From contig JAFZSS010000020.1 of NCBI GenBank assembly GCA_017619255.1, positions 1 to 10,636 on the forward strand: DNA of 10,636 nucleotides. Reading direction: 5' to 3'. Positions within the stretch are counted from its first letter, which is position 1; each line of letters starts with the position of its first letter. Below are positions 1-5,810 of this stretch, piece after piece. Source of the DNA: Muribaculaceae bacterium. Its GTDB lineage: Bacteria > Bacteroidota > Bacteroidia > Bacteroidales > Muribaculaceae. The position numbers were made by a program, and so were the translations under genes. A model generated the notes under the pieces. That model was not told where the DNA came from and made no database searches. It saw only the letters and a program-made list of their open reading frames with translations.

Positions 1-740
1 ATCTCGGCGGTCAGCTCGTCGCCGTACAGGGGCAGACCAGCCTCAAAGCGCAGGGTGTCACGGCAACCCAGGCCGCAGGCCTGTACGCCGGCTTCCATGA
101 GCATATCCCACATCTTGCAGATGATGGCGGGAGCGGCATATACCTCGAAACCGTCCTCGCCGGTGTAACCGGTGCGGCTCACGATGATGGTCTGACCGTC
201 ATATTGCAGTTTCTTGAAGGTGTAGAATGTCAGGTCAGTGGTGTTGATGTTCAGCACGGCACCCATGGTCTTCTCGGCATCGGGGCCCTGAACAGCGATC
301 TGGCCATACATTTCACTCTGGTGGTCAACCTTCACATCAAAATTCTTGGCCTGTTCCATAATCCAAGCCACATCTTTGTCGATATTGGCTGCGTTGATGA
401 CCAGGAAATAGTCGTTGTCGTCAACGCGGTATACCAGCAGGTCATCAACAGTGCCGCCGTCGGGGTACAGCATCATGCCGTACAGGATTTGGCCGGCCTT
501 GATGGCGTTGATGTCATTGGTGAAGATGTAGTTGGTGAATTTGGCGGCGTCGGGGCCGGTGATTTCCACCTCGCCCATGTGGGACACATCAAAAACACCC
601 ACCTTCTGACGAACAGCGTTGTGCTCGGTAGTGATGTCTACATACTGGATGGGCATGTCGTAACCCGCAAACGGGGACATGAGAGCGCCTTGCGCCACGT
701 GCCTGTCATGCAGACAGGTAACTTTGATTTCTTCAGTCAC
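1..740 (-). CDS. gcvT: Aminomethyltransferase (glycine cleavage system T protein), N-terminal 246 residues, cut by left window edge
   Basis: GcvT takes the aminomethyl group held on the lipoyl arm of GcvH, releases ammonia and passes the one-carbon unit to tetrahydrofolate, in the cytoplasm. The visible part covers about two thirds of the usual 360 or so residues. It shows the family signatures: FAGYDMPIQY (24-33), VFDVSHMGE (49-57), GGTVDDLLVYR (95-105) with the conserved aspartate that acts in folate chemistry, SRTGYTGEDGFEVY (188-201) and GCRDTLRFEAGLPLYG (225-240). The chosen start is a GTG at 740, because no in-frame ATG lies between it and the end of the gene before, while the conserved region begins within a few residues of it. 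The next ATG (residue 21) would cut into the family's first motif. It lies 14 bases after lplA, so the two are probably one transcript, in keeping with the need of GcvH for lipoate. The C-terminus and any gcvH or gcvP lie outside the window. Confidence 0.95.
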   Translation of the reverse strand, partial: MTEEIKVTCLHDRHVAQGALMSPFAGYDMPIQYVDITTEHNAVRQKVGVFDVSHMGEVEITGPDAAKFTNYIFTNDINAIKAGQILYGMMLYPDGGTVDDLLVYRVDDNDYFLVINAANIDKDVAWIMEQAKNFDVKVDHQSEMYGQIAVQGPDAEKTMGAVLNINTTDLTFYTFKKLQYDGQTIIVSRTGYTGEDGFEVYAAPAIICKMWDMLMEAGVQACGLGCRDTLRFEAGLPLYGDELTAE

Positions 741-754
741 GGTTCTAAATGGTT

Positions 755-1738
755 TTAATTTGTGGTTAATAGTGTTATTAATTGTTCGTTTGTTAGATTC
801 AGTATCCATTGACCCGCATCACTGCCGTCGAGGGCTTGACGCAGATCTTCTTCGGTGAGATTCACGCCACGCAGCCTGTTGAGCAAAGTCTGGCGCACAT
901 CCTCGCACAGGGGCAGGAAATCGCCCCTTAGGTGCAGGTCTTGCACTGCGCCGCCTTTTAGCTCGATGGCCATGTGGATGCTGCCCACACCCTCGAAGCG
1001 TCTGCCTTTGGTCACCTCACAGCGCGGATCGTTGCCCTGAAGGAACGATGGTTCCAGGTAGGGCAGGGTGAGCCGCTCAATCTCGGCTATTTCATCACCC
1101 GTCAGCACTATCTCGCCGTCACACATCGTCTCGCGCACATAGCGCTTGAACGACTCGATGCCCATCGACAGGTGCTCACGCAATGTCGTGATGTGGCTGC
1201 GCACCGATTCCACGCCCTTGCTCGTCAGTTTCTCGCGCGACGGCGTGATGGCATTGAGCATATGCTCCATGTTGGTGTCATAGAGCATCGTGCCGTGAAC
1301 GATACTGCGACCGGGGATGTGGTAGAACGCATTACCGCTCACTTTGCGCCCGTCGATGAGCACATCGTTGCGGTCGCTGGCGCTGGCGTTGAGGCCCAAG
1401 CCCTGCAGCATCTCGGCAACGGCAGTGGAGTAGGCGCTGAATGTCGTCTGCACCTCGTCGCTGCGGGTGATGTAGCTGAACATGATGTTGTCCTTGTCGG
1501 CATACACGCAGCCGCCACCGCTGCGGCGACGATAAAACGCGATGCCGTGCTCACGGCAGTATTCCACATTCACTTCGCTTGCAATCAGCTGGTTGCGCCC
1601 GAAGATGACCGTGGGCTCCACCTGCCACATGAAGAAGATGTCATCTTCTCCTATGATACGCGCCGCATACTCCTCCATTGCCAAATAGAAAGGGAGGATG
1701 CGCGTCGCGTTGTCAGGCAGACTCAGGTATTTCATCAT
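755..1738 (-). CDS. lplA: Lipoate-protein ligase A
   Basis: It activates lipoate with ATP to lipoyl-AMP and joins it to a lysine of lipoyl domains, such as GcvH and 2-oxoacid dehydrogenase E2 subunits, in the cytoplasm. The 327 residues match the usual length of the two-domain enzyme (E. coli about 338). Visible signatures are the ligase loop RRSGGGCVYAD (71-81), GRKVSGNAF (130-138) with the likely catalytic Lys132, and HGTMLYDTN (148-156). The small C-terminal domain follows from about residue 240 and includes LRGDFLP and a helical RQTLLNRLRG stretch. Translation can start at the first or second of two adjacent ATG codons (1738 or 1735); nothing separates them. A -7 element TACTTTTG lies 19 bases upstream. 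It is followed closely by gcvT, whose partner GcvH is a substrate, so I infer a dedicated role in lipoylating the glycine cleavage complex. Scavenging of outside lipoate is known for the family, not shown here. Confidence 0.95.
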   Translation of the reverse strand: MMKYLSLPDNATRILPFYLAMEEYAARIIGEDDIFFMWQVEPTVIFGRNQLIASEVNVEYCREHGIAFYRRRSGGGCVYADKDNIMFSYITRSDEVQTTFSAYSTAVAEMLQGLGLNASASDRNDVLIDGRKVSGNAFYHIPGRSIVHGTMLYDTNMEHMLNAITPSREKLTSKGVESVRSHITTLREHLSMGIESFKRYVRETMCDGEIVLTGDEIAEIERLTLPYLEPSFLQGNDPRCEVTKGRRFEGVGSIHMAIELKGGAVQDLHLRGDFLPLCEDVRQTLLNRLRGVNLTEEDLRQALDGSDAGQWILNLTNEQLITLLTTN

Positions 1739-1756
1739 GTCTTTCTAAACTGAAGG

Positions 1757-1764
1757 CAAAAGTA
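1757..1764 (-). promoter_or_regulatory. Bacteroidetes -7 element for the lplA-gcvT unit
   Basis: Read on the minus strand this is TACTTTTG, a full match to the Bacteroidetes sigma-ABfr -7 consensus TAnnTTTG. The matching -33 position about 20 bases upstream reads only CTTC, so that half is weak. Transcription would begin near 1750, leaving a leader of about a dozen bases before the lplA ATG, with no Shine-Dalgarno site. Confidence 0.55.
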
Positions 1765-1814
1765 AGCCAAATTCTCCACATAGTGAAGAAATAATCAATA
1801 ATAATTATTAAAAA

Positions 1815-1913
1815 CTAGACTTTTCTCATCCCGATATACTGCTGTTGCAGTTCATCGACTGCTGCCCTCCCATTTTCCGTCAGTCGTGTCTGCGGCACGG
1901 AACCATTATCACA
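1815..1913 (-). pseudogene. Possible 3' remnant of a winged-helix regulator
   Basis: On the minus strand an open stretch of about 32 codons runs from just after a TAA (1916-1914) to a TAG (1817-1815). From 1904 its translation reads GSVPQTRLTENGRAAVDELQ and then QQYIGMRKV. The string TRLTENGRAAVDEL resembles the wing and last helix found at the end of MarR- or PadR-like winged-helix regulators (RLTEkGRxAlxxy). No ATG start, ribosome site or upstream helix-turn-helix is present. It could therefore be the tail of a decayed or deleted gene lying between lplA and mazG. The match is short and judged by eye, so chance is a real alternative. Confidence 0.3.
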
Positions 1914-1934
1914 TTACCCAATCCACATCATGAG

Positions 1935-1966
1935 CTTGTATGGTTCAAGAATTTTGACTACCTTTG
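1935..1966 (+). promoter_or_regulatory. Bacteroidetes promoter for mazG
   Basis: TTG at 1935-1937 and TACCTTTG at 1959-1966 are 21 bases apart, a good match to the Bacteroidetes -33/-7 pattern. Transcription would start near 1973, about 20 bases before the ATG at 1993. The promoter lies inside the 5' part of the longest possible mazG frame (in-frame ATG at 1930), so it rules that longer start out. Confidence 0.75.
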
Positions 1967-1992
1967 CAGAGAAAACCAAAAACTCAGAGAAA

Positions 1993-2790
1993 ATGCCTAA
2001 CAATAGCAGAGAGAAGAAGCTGGAGGCCTTCGGGCGATTGCTCGACATTCTTGACGAACTGCGCGTGAAGTGCCCGTGGGACCGTAAGCAGACCAACGAG
2101 AGTCTGCGCCCCAACACCATCGAGGAGACCATGGAACTCGCCGACGCCATCATGGGTGAGGACGACGAGAAGATGCGCAAGGAGCTTGGTGATGTTTTAT
2201 TGCACATCGTCTTCTATGCCAAAATCGGTGACGAGAAGGGCAAATTTGACATCGCCGATGTGTGTGACGCCCTGTGCGAGAAACTCATTTACCGTCATCC
2301 GCATGTCTTTGGTGACGAAAAAGCCGATACCGCCGCCCAAGTGCTCAAGAATTGGGAACTGATCAAGATGAGTGAGAAGGACGGAAACAAGATGGTGCTC
2401 AGCGGTGTGCCCCGCAGTCTGCCGTCGCTCATAAAGGCAGAGCGCGTCCAGGAAAAGGCCGCCAATGTGGGCTTTGACTGGCAGAAACGCGAGGATGTCT
2501 GGGATAAGGTCAAGGAAGAATTGAACGAGGTCGAGGCTGAGCTTCGAGGCAATGATGAGGCCGACCGGGAGAAGGAGTTCGGCGACCTGTTCTTCTCGCT
2601 GGTCAATGCCGCTCGCCTATATAATGTGCGTCCGGATAATGCTTTGGAGCGCACCAACCGCAAATTTATTGCGCGTTTCAACTATATCGAGCAGAAGGCC
2701 AACGAGCAGGGGCGCCATGTCAACGAGCTTACCCTTGCCGAGATGGATGCTCTTTGGAATGAAGCTAAAGAATTGAAACTTGGTGAATAA
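1993..2790 (+). CDS. mazG: Nucleoside triphosphate pyrophosphohydrolase MazG
   Basis: MazG splits NTPs and dNTPs to the monophosphate and pyrophosphate with Mg2+; it has been linked to nucleotide-pool cleaning and to (p)ppGpp levels in E. coli. The 265 residues from this start equal the E. coli length (263) and contain two MazG domains, each with the EExxE...ExxD metal-binding pattern: Glu44, Glu45, Glu48 with Glu64 and Asp67 (ELGDVLLHIVFYAK), and Glu175, Glu176, Glu179 with Glu195 and Asp198 (EFGDLFFSLVNAARLY). The first domain carries the typical KCPWDRKQT (26-34) and KLIYRHPHVFG (97-107) stretches. An in-frame ATG at 1930 would add 21 residues, but the promoter at 1935-1966 sits in that extension, and the extra residues do not resemble the family. 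topB follows 37 bases later on the same strand and may share the transcript. Confidence 0.95.
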   Translation: MPNNSREKKLEAFGRLLDILDELRVKCPWDRKQTNESLRPNTIEETMELADAIMGEDDEKMRKELGDVLLHIVFYAKIGDEKGKFDIADVCDALCEKLIYRHPHVFGDEKADTAAQVLKNWELIKMSEKDGNKMVLSGVPRSLPSLIKAERVQEKAANVGFDWQKREDVWDKVKEELNEVEAELRGNDEADREKEFGDLFFSLVNAARLYNVRPDNALERTNRKFIARFNYIEQKANEQGRHVNELTLAEMDALWNEAKELKLGE

Positions 2791-2827
2791 CTCACAGATA
2801 ACTTAAGTGACACTTTAAGAATTACGG

Positions 2828-4906
2828 ATGATGAAGGTTTGTGTGACTGAGAAACCAAGTGTAGCGCGAGACATTGCTCGATTGCTCGGCGCCAATGACA
2901 GGCACGACGGCTACTTCGAGGGCAATGGTTATCAGGTGACATGGACCTTCGGTCACCTGTGCGAACTTAAGGAACCCAACGACTATACCGACCAGTGGAA
3001 ATGGTGGAGTCTTGGGCAACTGCCGATGATACCGCAACGCTTTGGTATTAAGCTAAAAGACGATAAAGGTATCAAGCAACAGTTTAATGTTATCCAAACC
3101 TTAATCGCTGGTGCTGAGGAGGTCATCAACTGTGGAGATGCCGGCCAGGAAGGTGAACTGATTCAGCGCTGGGTCTATCAGAAGGCTGGGTGCGATAAGC
3201 CTGTCAAGCGTTTGTGGATTTCGTCGTTGACCGATGAGAGCATCCGTAAGGGCTTTGAGCAGTTGAAGGATGCGAAAGACTTTGATAATCTGTATTTTGC
3301 GGGCTTGTCTCGGGCCATCGGTGATTGGATTCTGGGCATGAATGCCACTCGACTCTATACCTTGAAGTATTCGCAATCGCGTGATGTGCTCTCGGTAGGG
3401 CGAGTGCAGACTCCCACATTGGCCATGATTGTCGCTCGTCAACGCGAAATAGAGAATTTTGTTCCAGAAGATTATTGGGAACTCAAGACCAAATACCGCA
3501 GTGTGAAATTTAATAGCACTCGGGGCCGTTTTAAAACCGAGGGCGAGGCAAGCGCTATTGTTGAGAATATCAAGCAGTTGCCGCTGACGGTCACTTCTGT
3601 CGAGACCAAGAAGGGCAAGGAAGCTCCGCCTCGCCTGTTTGACCTGACCAGCCTGCAGGTGGAGTGTAATAAAAAGTTCGGCATGTCGGCCGATGAGGCA
3701 CTCAAGACCATCCAGTCGCTTTATGAGAAAAAGGCGACCACCTATCCTCGTGTCGACACGACTTATCTGAGTGATGATATCTATCCCCAGGTGCCTGGCA
3801 TCCTTCGGGCGATGGCTCCCTATGCTAATGTCACGGCCCCTCTGTTGTCATTAAATAAGTTGCCAAAGACCAAGAAGGTTTTTGACAATAGCAAGGTGAC
3901 TGATCATCATGCCATTATACCCACTAATGTCAATCCGGCCACGGTGGCGATGACCCCCGAGGAGAAGCGCGTTTATCATCTCATCGCTATGCGCTTTATA
4001 GCAGCGTTTTATCCTGATTGTGAGTTCAATACGACGACCGTGATGGCCGAGGTTGGTGACTATGGCTTCAAGGCCACGGGAAAAGAGATTGTCAAGCAGG
4101 GGTGGCGTGAGCTGTTCAACAAGCCAGGCGAGAAAAGCACGGATGAAGATAAGGAAAAGGCTGATGATGAGGATAATGGCATCATGCCGCATTTCGAGAA
4201 AGGGGAGAGTGGGCCGCATGAGCCGTCGGTGCTCAAAAGAACGACTCAGCCACCCAAGCCCTATACCGAGGGCACCCTGCTGCGCGCCATGGAAACCGCC
4301 GGTAAGACTGTCGATGATGAGGAGCTGCGTGACGCGATGAAGGAGAACGGCATCGGGCGCCCCTCAACGCGAGCCGCCATCATTGAAACCCTGTTCAAGC
4401 GCCGCTACATCCGCAAGGAACGCAAGAGTATCGCACCCACCTTGGCTGGCATCCAGCTCATTGATACAATCCATGAACCATTGCTTAAGAGTGCGTCACT
4501 TACTGGTTTGTGGGAAAAGAAGTTGCGCGAAATTGAACGAGGAGAGTACAGCGCGGCTCAATTCATAGATGAGCTTAAGAAAATGATCGGAGAAATCGTC
4601 CTCAATGTGTTGAGGGATAATCGTAGCGGGAGCATTGCTGTTGAACAGGGTAAACCGACTAAACCAAAGGCGCCCTCAGCTGCTGGGGAGGGAAAGGTCA
4701 AGAAACAGCGCAAGCGCCTGAAGTCCATTGAGGAAATATCTTGCCCCGTATGCGGCAAGGGGCATCTGGTCAAAGGCAAGACGGCCTACGGTTGCAGCGA
4801 ATATAAGAATGGTTGTCACACCGTTATGCCCTTCACCGAGTATCCTGCCGACTTGACTCCCGTCAAGTTGTCAACCATGGTGAAGAAGAATTTTAAAACA
4901 AAGTAA
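2828..4906 (+). CDS. topB: DNA topoisomerase III (type IA)
   Basis: It cuts one DNA strand through a 5'-phosphotyrosine link and passes another through, relaxing negative supercoils and separating joined molecules, often together with RecQ. At 692 residues it is of normal size. The N-terminal TOPRIM domain shows VTEKPSVARDIARLLG (6-21, Glu8) and GDAGQEGELIQRW (103-115), where Asp104, Glu108 and Glu110 are the metal-binding acids; Gln107 replaces the more usual Arg of DAGREGE. The active-site Tyr306 lies in TTYPRVDTTYLSDD, with Val for the common Thr of PRTD. Further signatures are SVGRVQTPTLAMIVARQ, ENGIGRPSTRAAIIETL and YIRKERKSIAPTLAG. A C-terminal four-cysteine zinc finger follows (Cys639, 642, 656, 663). 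An acidic, low-complexity insert with many Asp, Glu and Lys residues lies near residues 435-455. Two ATG codons in a row open the gene. Nearby housekeeping genes speak against a conjugative-element copy. Confidence 0.96.
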   Translation: MMKVCVTEKPSVARDIARLLGANDRHDGYFEGNGYQVTWTFGHLCELKEPNDYTDQWKWWSLGQLPMIPQRFGIKLKDDKGIKQQFNVIQTLIAGAEEVINCGDAGQEGELIQRWVYQKAGCDKPVKRLWISSLTDESIRKGFEQLKDAKDFDNLYFAGLSRAIGDWILGMNATRLYTLKYSQSRDVLSVGRVQTPTLAMIVARQREIENFVPEDYWELKTKYRSVKFNSTRGRFKTEGEASAIVENIKQLPLTVTSVETKKGKEAPPRLFDLTSLQVECNKKFGMSADEALKTIQSLYEKKATTYPRVDTTYLSDDIYPQVPGILRAMAPYANVTAPLLSLNKLPKTKKVFDNSKVTDHHAIIPTNVNPATVAMTPEEKRVYHLIAMRFIAAFYPDCEFNTTTVMAEVGDYGFKATGKEIVKQGWRELFNKPGEKSTDEDKEKADDEDNGIMPHFEKGESGPHEPSVLKRTTQPPKPYTEGTLLRAMETAGKTVDDEELRDAMKENGIGRPSTRAAIIETLFKRRYIRKERKSIAPTLAGIQLIDTIHEPLLKSASLTGLWEKKLREIERGEYSAAQFIDELKKMIGEIVLNVLRDNRSGSIAVEQGKPTKPKAPSAAGEGKVKKQRKRLKSIEEISCPVCGKGHLVKGKTAYGCSEYKNGCHTVMPFTEYPADLTPVKLSTMVKKNFKTK

Positions 4907-4910
4907 AGCG

Positions 4911-5123
4911 ATGAGTGCAGTATTACAATATGTCCTGACGGGTATCATTGTTGCGGCTGCCGTGCTTGCTGTGGTGTATTCTGTAGTTCGGTCGCTAAGG
5001 GGCAGAGATACGGCGCTAACTGCTTGTGCTGGTTGCAAATTAAAGGATGTCTGCAAGAAAGCGGAGAAAAATTCCGCGAAAAAATGTGCCGATAAAGTTG
5101 CACAGGTCAAAAAGTCGCAGTAA
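4911..5123 (+). CDS. Small Cys-rich single-pass membrane protein
   Basis: This 70-residue protein begins 4 bases after the topB stop, so it is probably co-translated with topB. Residues 5-26 form one hydrophobic membrane segment (LQYVLTGIIVAAAVLAVVYS), followed by a basic RSLRGR, which suggests a short outer N-terminus and a cytoplasmic tail by the positive-inside rule. The tail holds four cysteines in the pattern CAGCKLKDVC plus KKCAD (Cys39, 42, 48, 59) amid many lysines. The build (one helix, then CxGCxLKxxC) resembles the small FeoB-associated Cys-rich membrane proteins and similar short Bacteroidetes proteins, but no feo gene is near, so I do not assign a role. The cysteines could bind metal or an Fe-S cluster; this is inference. 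The tRNA-Cys promoter overlaps its last codons. Confidence 0.75.
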   Translation: MSAVLQYVLTGIIVAAAVLAVVYSVVRSLRGRDTALTACAGCKLKDVCKKAEKNSAKKCADKVAQVKKSQ

Positions 5124-5128
5124 TTTTG
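5098..5128 (+). promoter_or_regulatory. Bacteroidetes promoter for tRNA-Cys
   Basis: TTG at 5098-5100 and TAATTTTG at 5121-5128 are 20 bases apart, a strong match to the Bacteroidetes pattern. The -7 box overlaps the stop codon of the small membrane protein gene. Transcription would start near 5135, about ten bases before the mature tRNA 5' end at 5146. The tRNA thus has its own promoter besides any read-through from topB. Confidence 0.75.
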
Positions 5129-5145
5129 CACCGCTAAACACGAAA

Positions 5146-5217
5146 GGTCGCTTGGATGAGTGGTTTAGTCACCGGTCTGCAAAACCGGGCACAGCGGTTC
5201 GAGTCCGCTAGCGACCT
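5146..5217 (+). tRNA. tRNA-Cys (anticodon GCA)
   Basis: A complete 72-base cloverleaf can be drawn by hand. The acceptor stem is GGTCGCT (5146-5152) with AGCGACC (5210-5216). The D stem GAT/GTC has only three pairs. The anticodon stem CCGGT/ACCGG encloses loop CTGCAAA with anticodon GCA at 5179-5181. The T stem AGCGG/CCGCT encloses TTCGAGT. The discriminator base is T (5217), the usual identity base for cysteine tRNA. The CCA end is not encoded: the next bases are CAA. A four-base variable loop and a terminator downstream complete the unit. Confidence 0.96.
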
Positions 5218-5230
5218 CAATAAAATTTCA

Positions 5231-5266
5231 CTAACCGCCTAATCTTCAGGCGGTTAGTTTTGTTTT
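5231..5266 (+). terminator. Rho-independent terminator after tRNA-Cys
   Basis: A perfect ten-pair stem, CTAACCGCCT (5231-5240) with AGGCGGTTAG (5248-5257), closes a seven-base loop and is followed by TTTTGTTTT. It lies 14 bases after the tRNA. On the minus strand the same hairpin is followed by TGAAATTTTATT, so it may also stop transcripts arriving from the small minus-strand gene. Confidence 0.9.
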
Positions 5267-5274
5267 ATAGACGC

Positions 5275-5309
5275 AGCAAGCCCCCGCATTTGGTTGCAGG
5301 GGCTTTGCT
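5275..5309 (-). terminator. GC-rich hairpin, possible terminator of the minus-strand small genes
   Basis: AGCAAGCCCCCGCA (5275-5288) pairs with TGCAGGGGCTTTGCT (5295-5309) around a six-base loop, with one bulge and one mismatch. It lies 20 bases past the possible 22-residue peptide (5329-5397, minus). No good T-run follows on either strand, so it may be part of a two-hairpin terminator with 5231-5257, or an RNA-stabilising stem. Confidence 0.45.
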
Positions 5310-5328
5310 TGTGGATTCTGTTAGTCTT

Positions 5329-5397
5329 TTAGCCACGCTTCACTGTGACTTCCACGGCTCTAATCATGTCGTCATTGATAAAAGTCTGTTCTCTCAT
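5329..5397 (-). CDS. Possible 22-residue coupled micro-ORF
   Basis: The ATG at 5397 overlaps the TGA stop of the 56-residue membrane protein gene as ATGA, the classic arrangement for translational coupling. It encodes MREQTFINDDMIRAVEVTVKRG and ends in TAA at 5329. An AAGGA lies just upstream, though only a few bases from the ATG, closer than ideal. The peptide is mixed acidic and basic, without a membrane segment, signal peptide or known motif. Its end lies shortly before the hairpin at 5275-5309, so it would fit inside the transcript. I do not recognise it. An ATGA overlap can arise by chance, so this remains a candidate. Confidence 0.3.
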   Translation of the reverse strand: MREQTFINDDMIRAVEVTVKRG

Positions 5398-5564
5398 GAT
5401 CCTTGTTTCTTCTTGTTCCTCTTTAGTTTCCAGTCATTAATCCAATCTTCGATGAATAGATAATAGACAGAGCAGCAGATAAACCCTGCCGCCAATATTG
5501 CTATACTGTACCAGCCGAGCAACATGCAACCAAGGCCAAGCCATAAATATCCACCTAACTTCAT
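5394..5564 (-). CDS. Small membrane protein of unknown function, 56 residues
   Basis: The start at 5564 is chosen because AAAGGAG (5580-5574) lies nine bases before it, the clearest Shine-Dalgarno site among the genes in the window; an in-frame ATG at 5600 has none. The protein opens with MKLGGYLWLGLGCMLLGW and continues with a hydrophobic YSIAILAAGFICCSVYYLF, giving one long or two short membrane segments over residues 4-38. It ends in an acidic-aromatic IEDWINDW turn and a strongly basic KLKRNKKKQGS tail, which should face the cytoplasm. A Cys-Cys pair sits at 30-31. Glycine residues at 4, 5, 10, 12, 17 and 27 could help helix packing. It stands alone on the minus strand, facing tRNA-Cys tail to tail. 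I do not recognise the family; small toxin-like or envelope peptides share such a build, but there is no direct evidence for either. Confidence 0.6.
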   Translation of the reverse strand: MKLGGYLWLGLGCMLLGWYSIAILAAGFICCSVYYLFIEDWINDWKLKRNKKKQGS

Positions 5565-5573
5565 AGTTTTTAG

Positions 5574-5605
5574 CTCCTTTCTTATTATATAAGGCTGCAA
5601 ATATC
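5574..5605 (-). promoter_or_regulatory. Weak -7 element and ribosome binding site of the 56-residue membrane protein gene
   Basis: On the minus strand GATATTTG (5605-5598) matches the -7 consensus except for its first base; the -33 position about 20 bases upstream is poor (CCTG). The ribosome site AAAGGAG (5580-5574) is strong. Together they suggest a short leader of about 27 bases, but the promoter half is tentative. Confidence 0.35.
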
Positions 5606-5611
5606 ATGCCA

Positions 5612-5730
5612 CCGGTTACATGATGCAGGTTGTAGAAGGCAAATGGATCGCCCGGGAGGCTGGGCGGGTGCCGCTCGGGGCGGATCTTTTTCATCTGGGC
5701 TGTTGTTGGCGGAATCAGGTTGTTAAATTT
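5612..5730 (-). pseudogene. Coding-like open stretch, possible gene remnant
   Basis: After a TAG at 5733-5731 the minus strand is open and reads KFNNLIPPTTAQMKKIRP, then ERHPPSLPGDPFAFYNLHHV. An ATG lies at 5694, but no ribosome site is seen. Third positions in the MKKIRP to NLHH part are mostly G or C, unlike the AT-rich surroundings, which suggests real or former coding sequence. The frame then runs into the leader and the membrane protein gene, where it loses that character. I do not recognise the peptide. A shorter, similar string occurs at 5818-5860, described under the repeat. It could be a small gene, a fragment of a lost gene, or a GC-rich spacer read by chance. Confidence 0.3.
5636..5646 (+). 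repeat. Direct repeat copy 1 (AAGGCAAATGG)
   Basis: This 11-base word recurs exactly at 5825-5835, 189 bases on. Both copies are followed by a GC-rich stretch that ends in a related block: GGGGCGGATCTTTTT near 5677-5691 and AGGGCGGCTTTTT near 5849-5860. On the minus strand the two regions give similar peptides (KIRP...DPFAFY and KSRPRGMPPFALYP). A diverged duplication is possible. Confidence 0.4.
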
Positions 5731-5773
5731 CTATAAAATTGCTGTTCCAACATTAAAATTGTGGCCGCTTTTC

Positions 5774-5804
5774 TTTGAAAAATGTTCCTTTTACAGTAAT
5801 TTTG
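5774..5804 (+). promoter_or_regulatory. Strong Bacteroidetes promoter upstream of recJ
   Basis: TTTG at 5774-5777 and TAATTTTG at 5797-5804 are 19 bases apart; both boxes match the Bacteroidetes consensus fully. Transcription would start near 5811, about 160 bases before the recJ ATG. Two partial -7-like boxes, TAAAATTG at 5733-5740 and 5753-5760, lie upstream exactly 20 bases apart and may be chance in AT-rich DNA. Confidence 0.75.
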
Positions 5805-5810
5805 TGGCAA

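Noticed and set aside
204..758. Plus-strand open frame opposite gcvT (184 residues)
   Set aside because: GcvT motifs on the minus strand are unmistakable; this is antisense to them.
974..1753. Long plus-strand open frame opposite lplA (259 residues)
   Set aside because: It is the antisense shadow of lplA, has no family motif and no promoter or ribosome site.
2791..2827. Imperfect AT-rich inverted repeat between mazG and topB
   Set aside because: The pairing is short and interrupted with no T-run, so it is not a credible terminator.
2828..4906. topB as cargo of a conjugative element
   Set aside because: No mobilisation, transfer or integrase gene is nearby, and mazG and tRNA-Cys flank it.
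5146..5217. tRNA-Cys as an attachment site for an integrated element
   Set aside because: No integrase and no second copy of the tRNA 3' end is seen in the window; the flanks are housekeeping genes.
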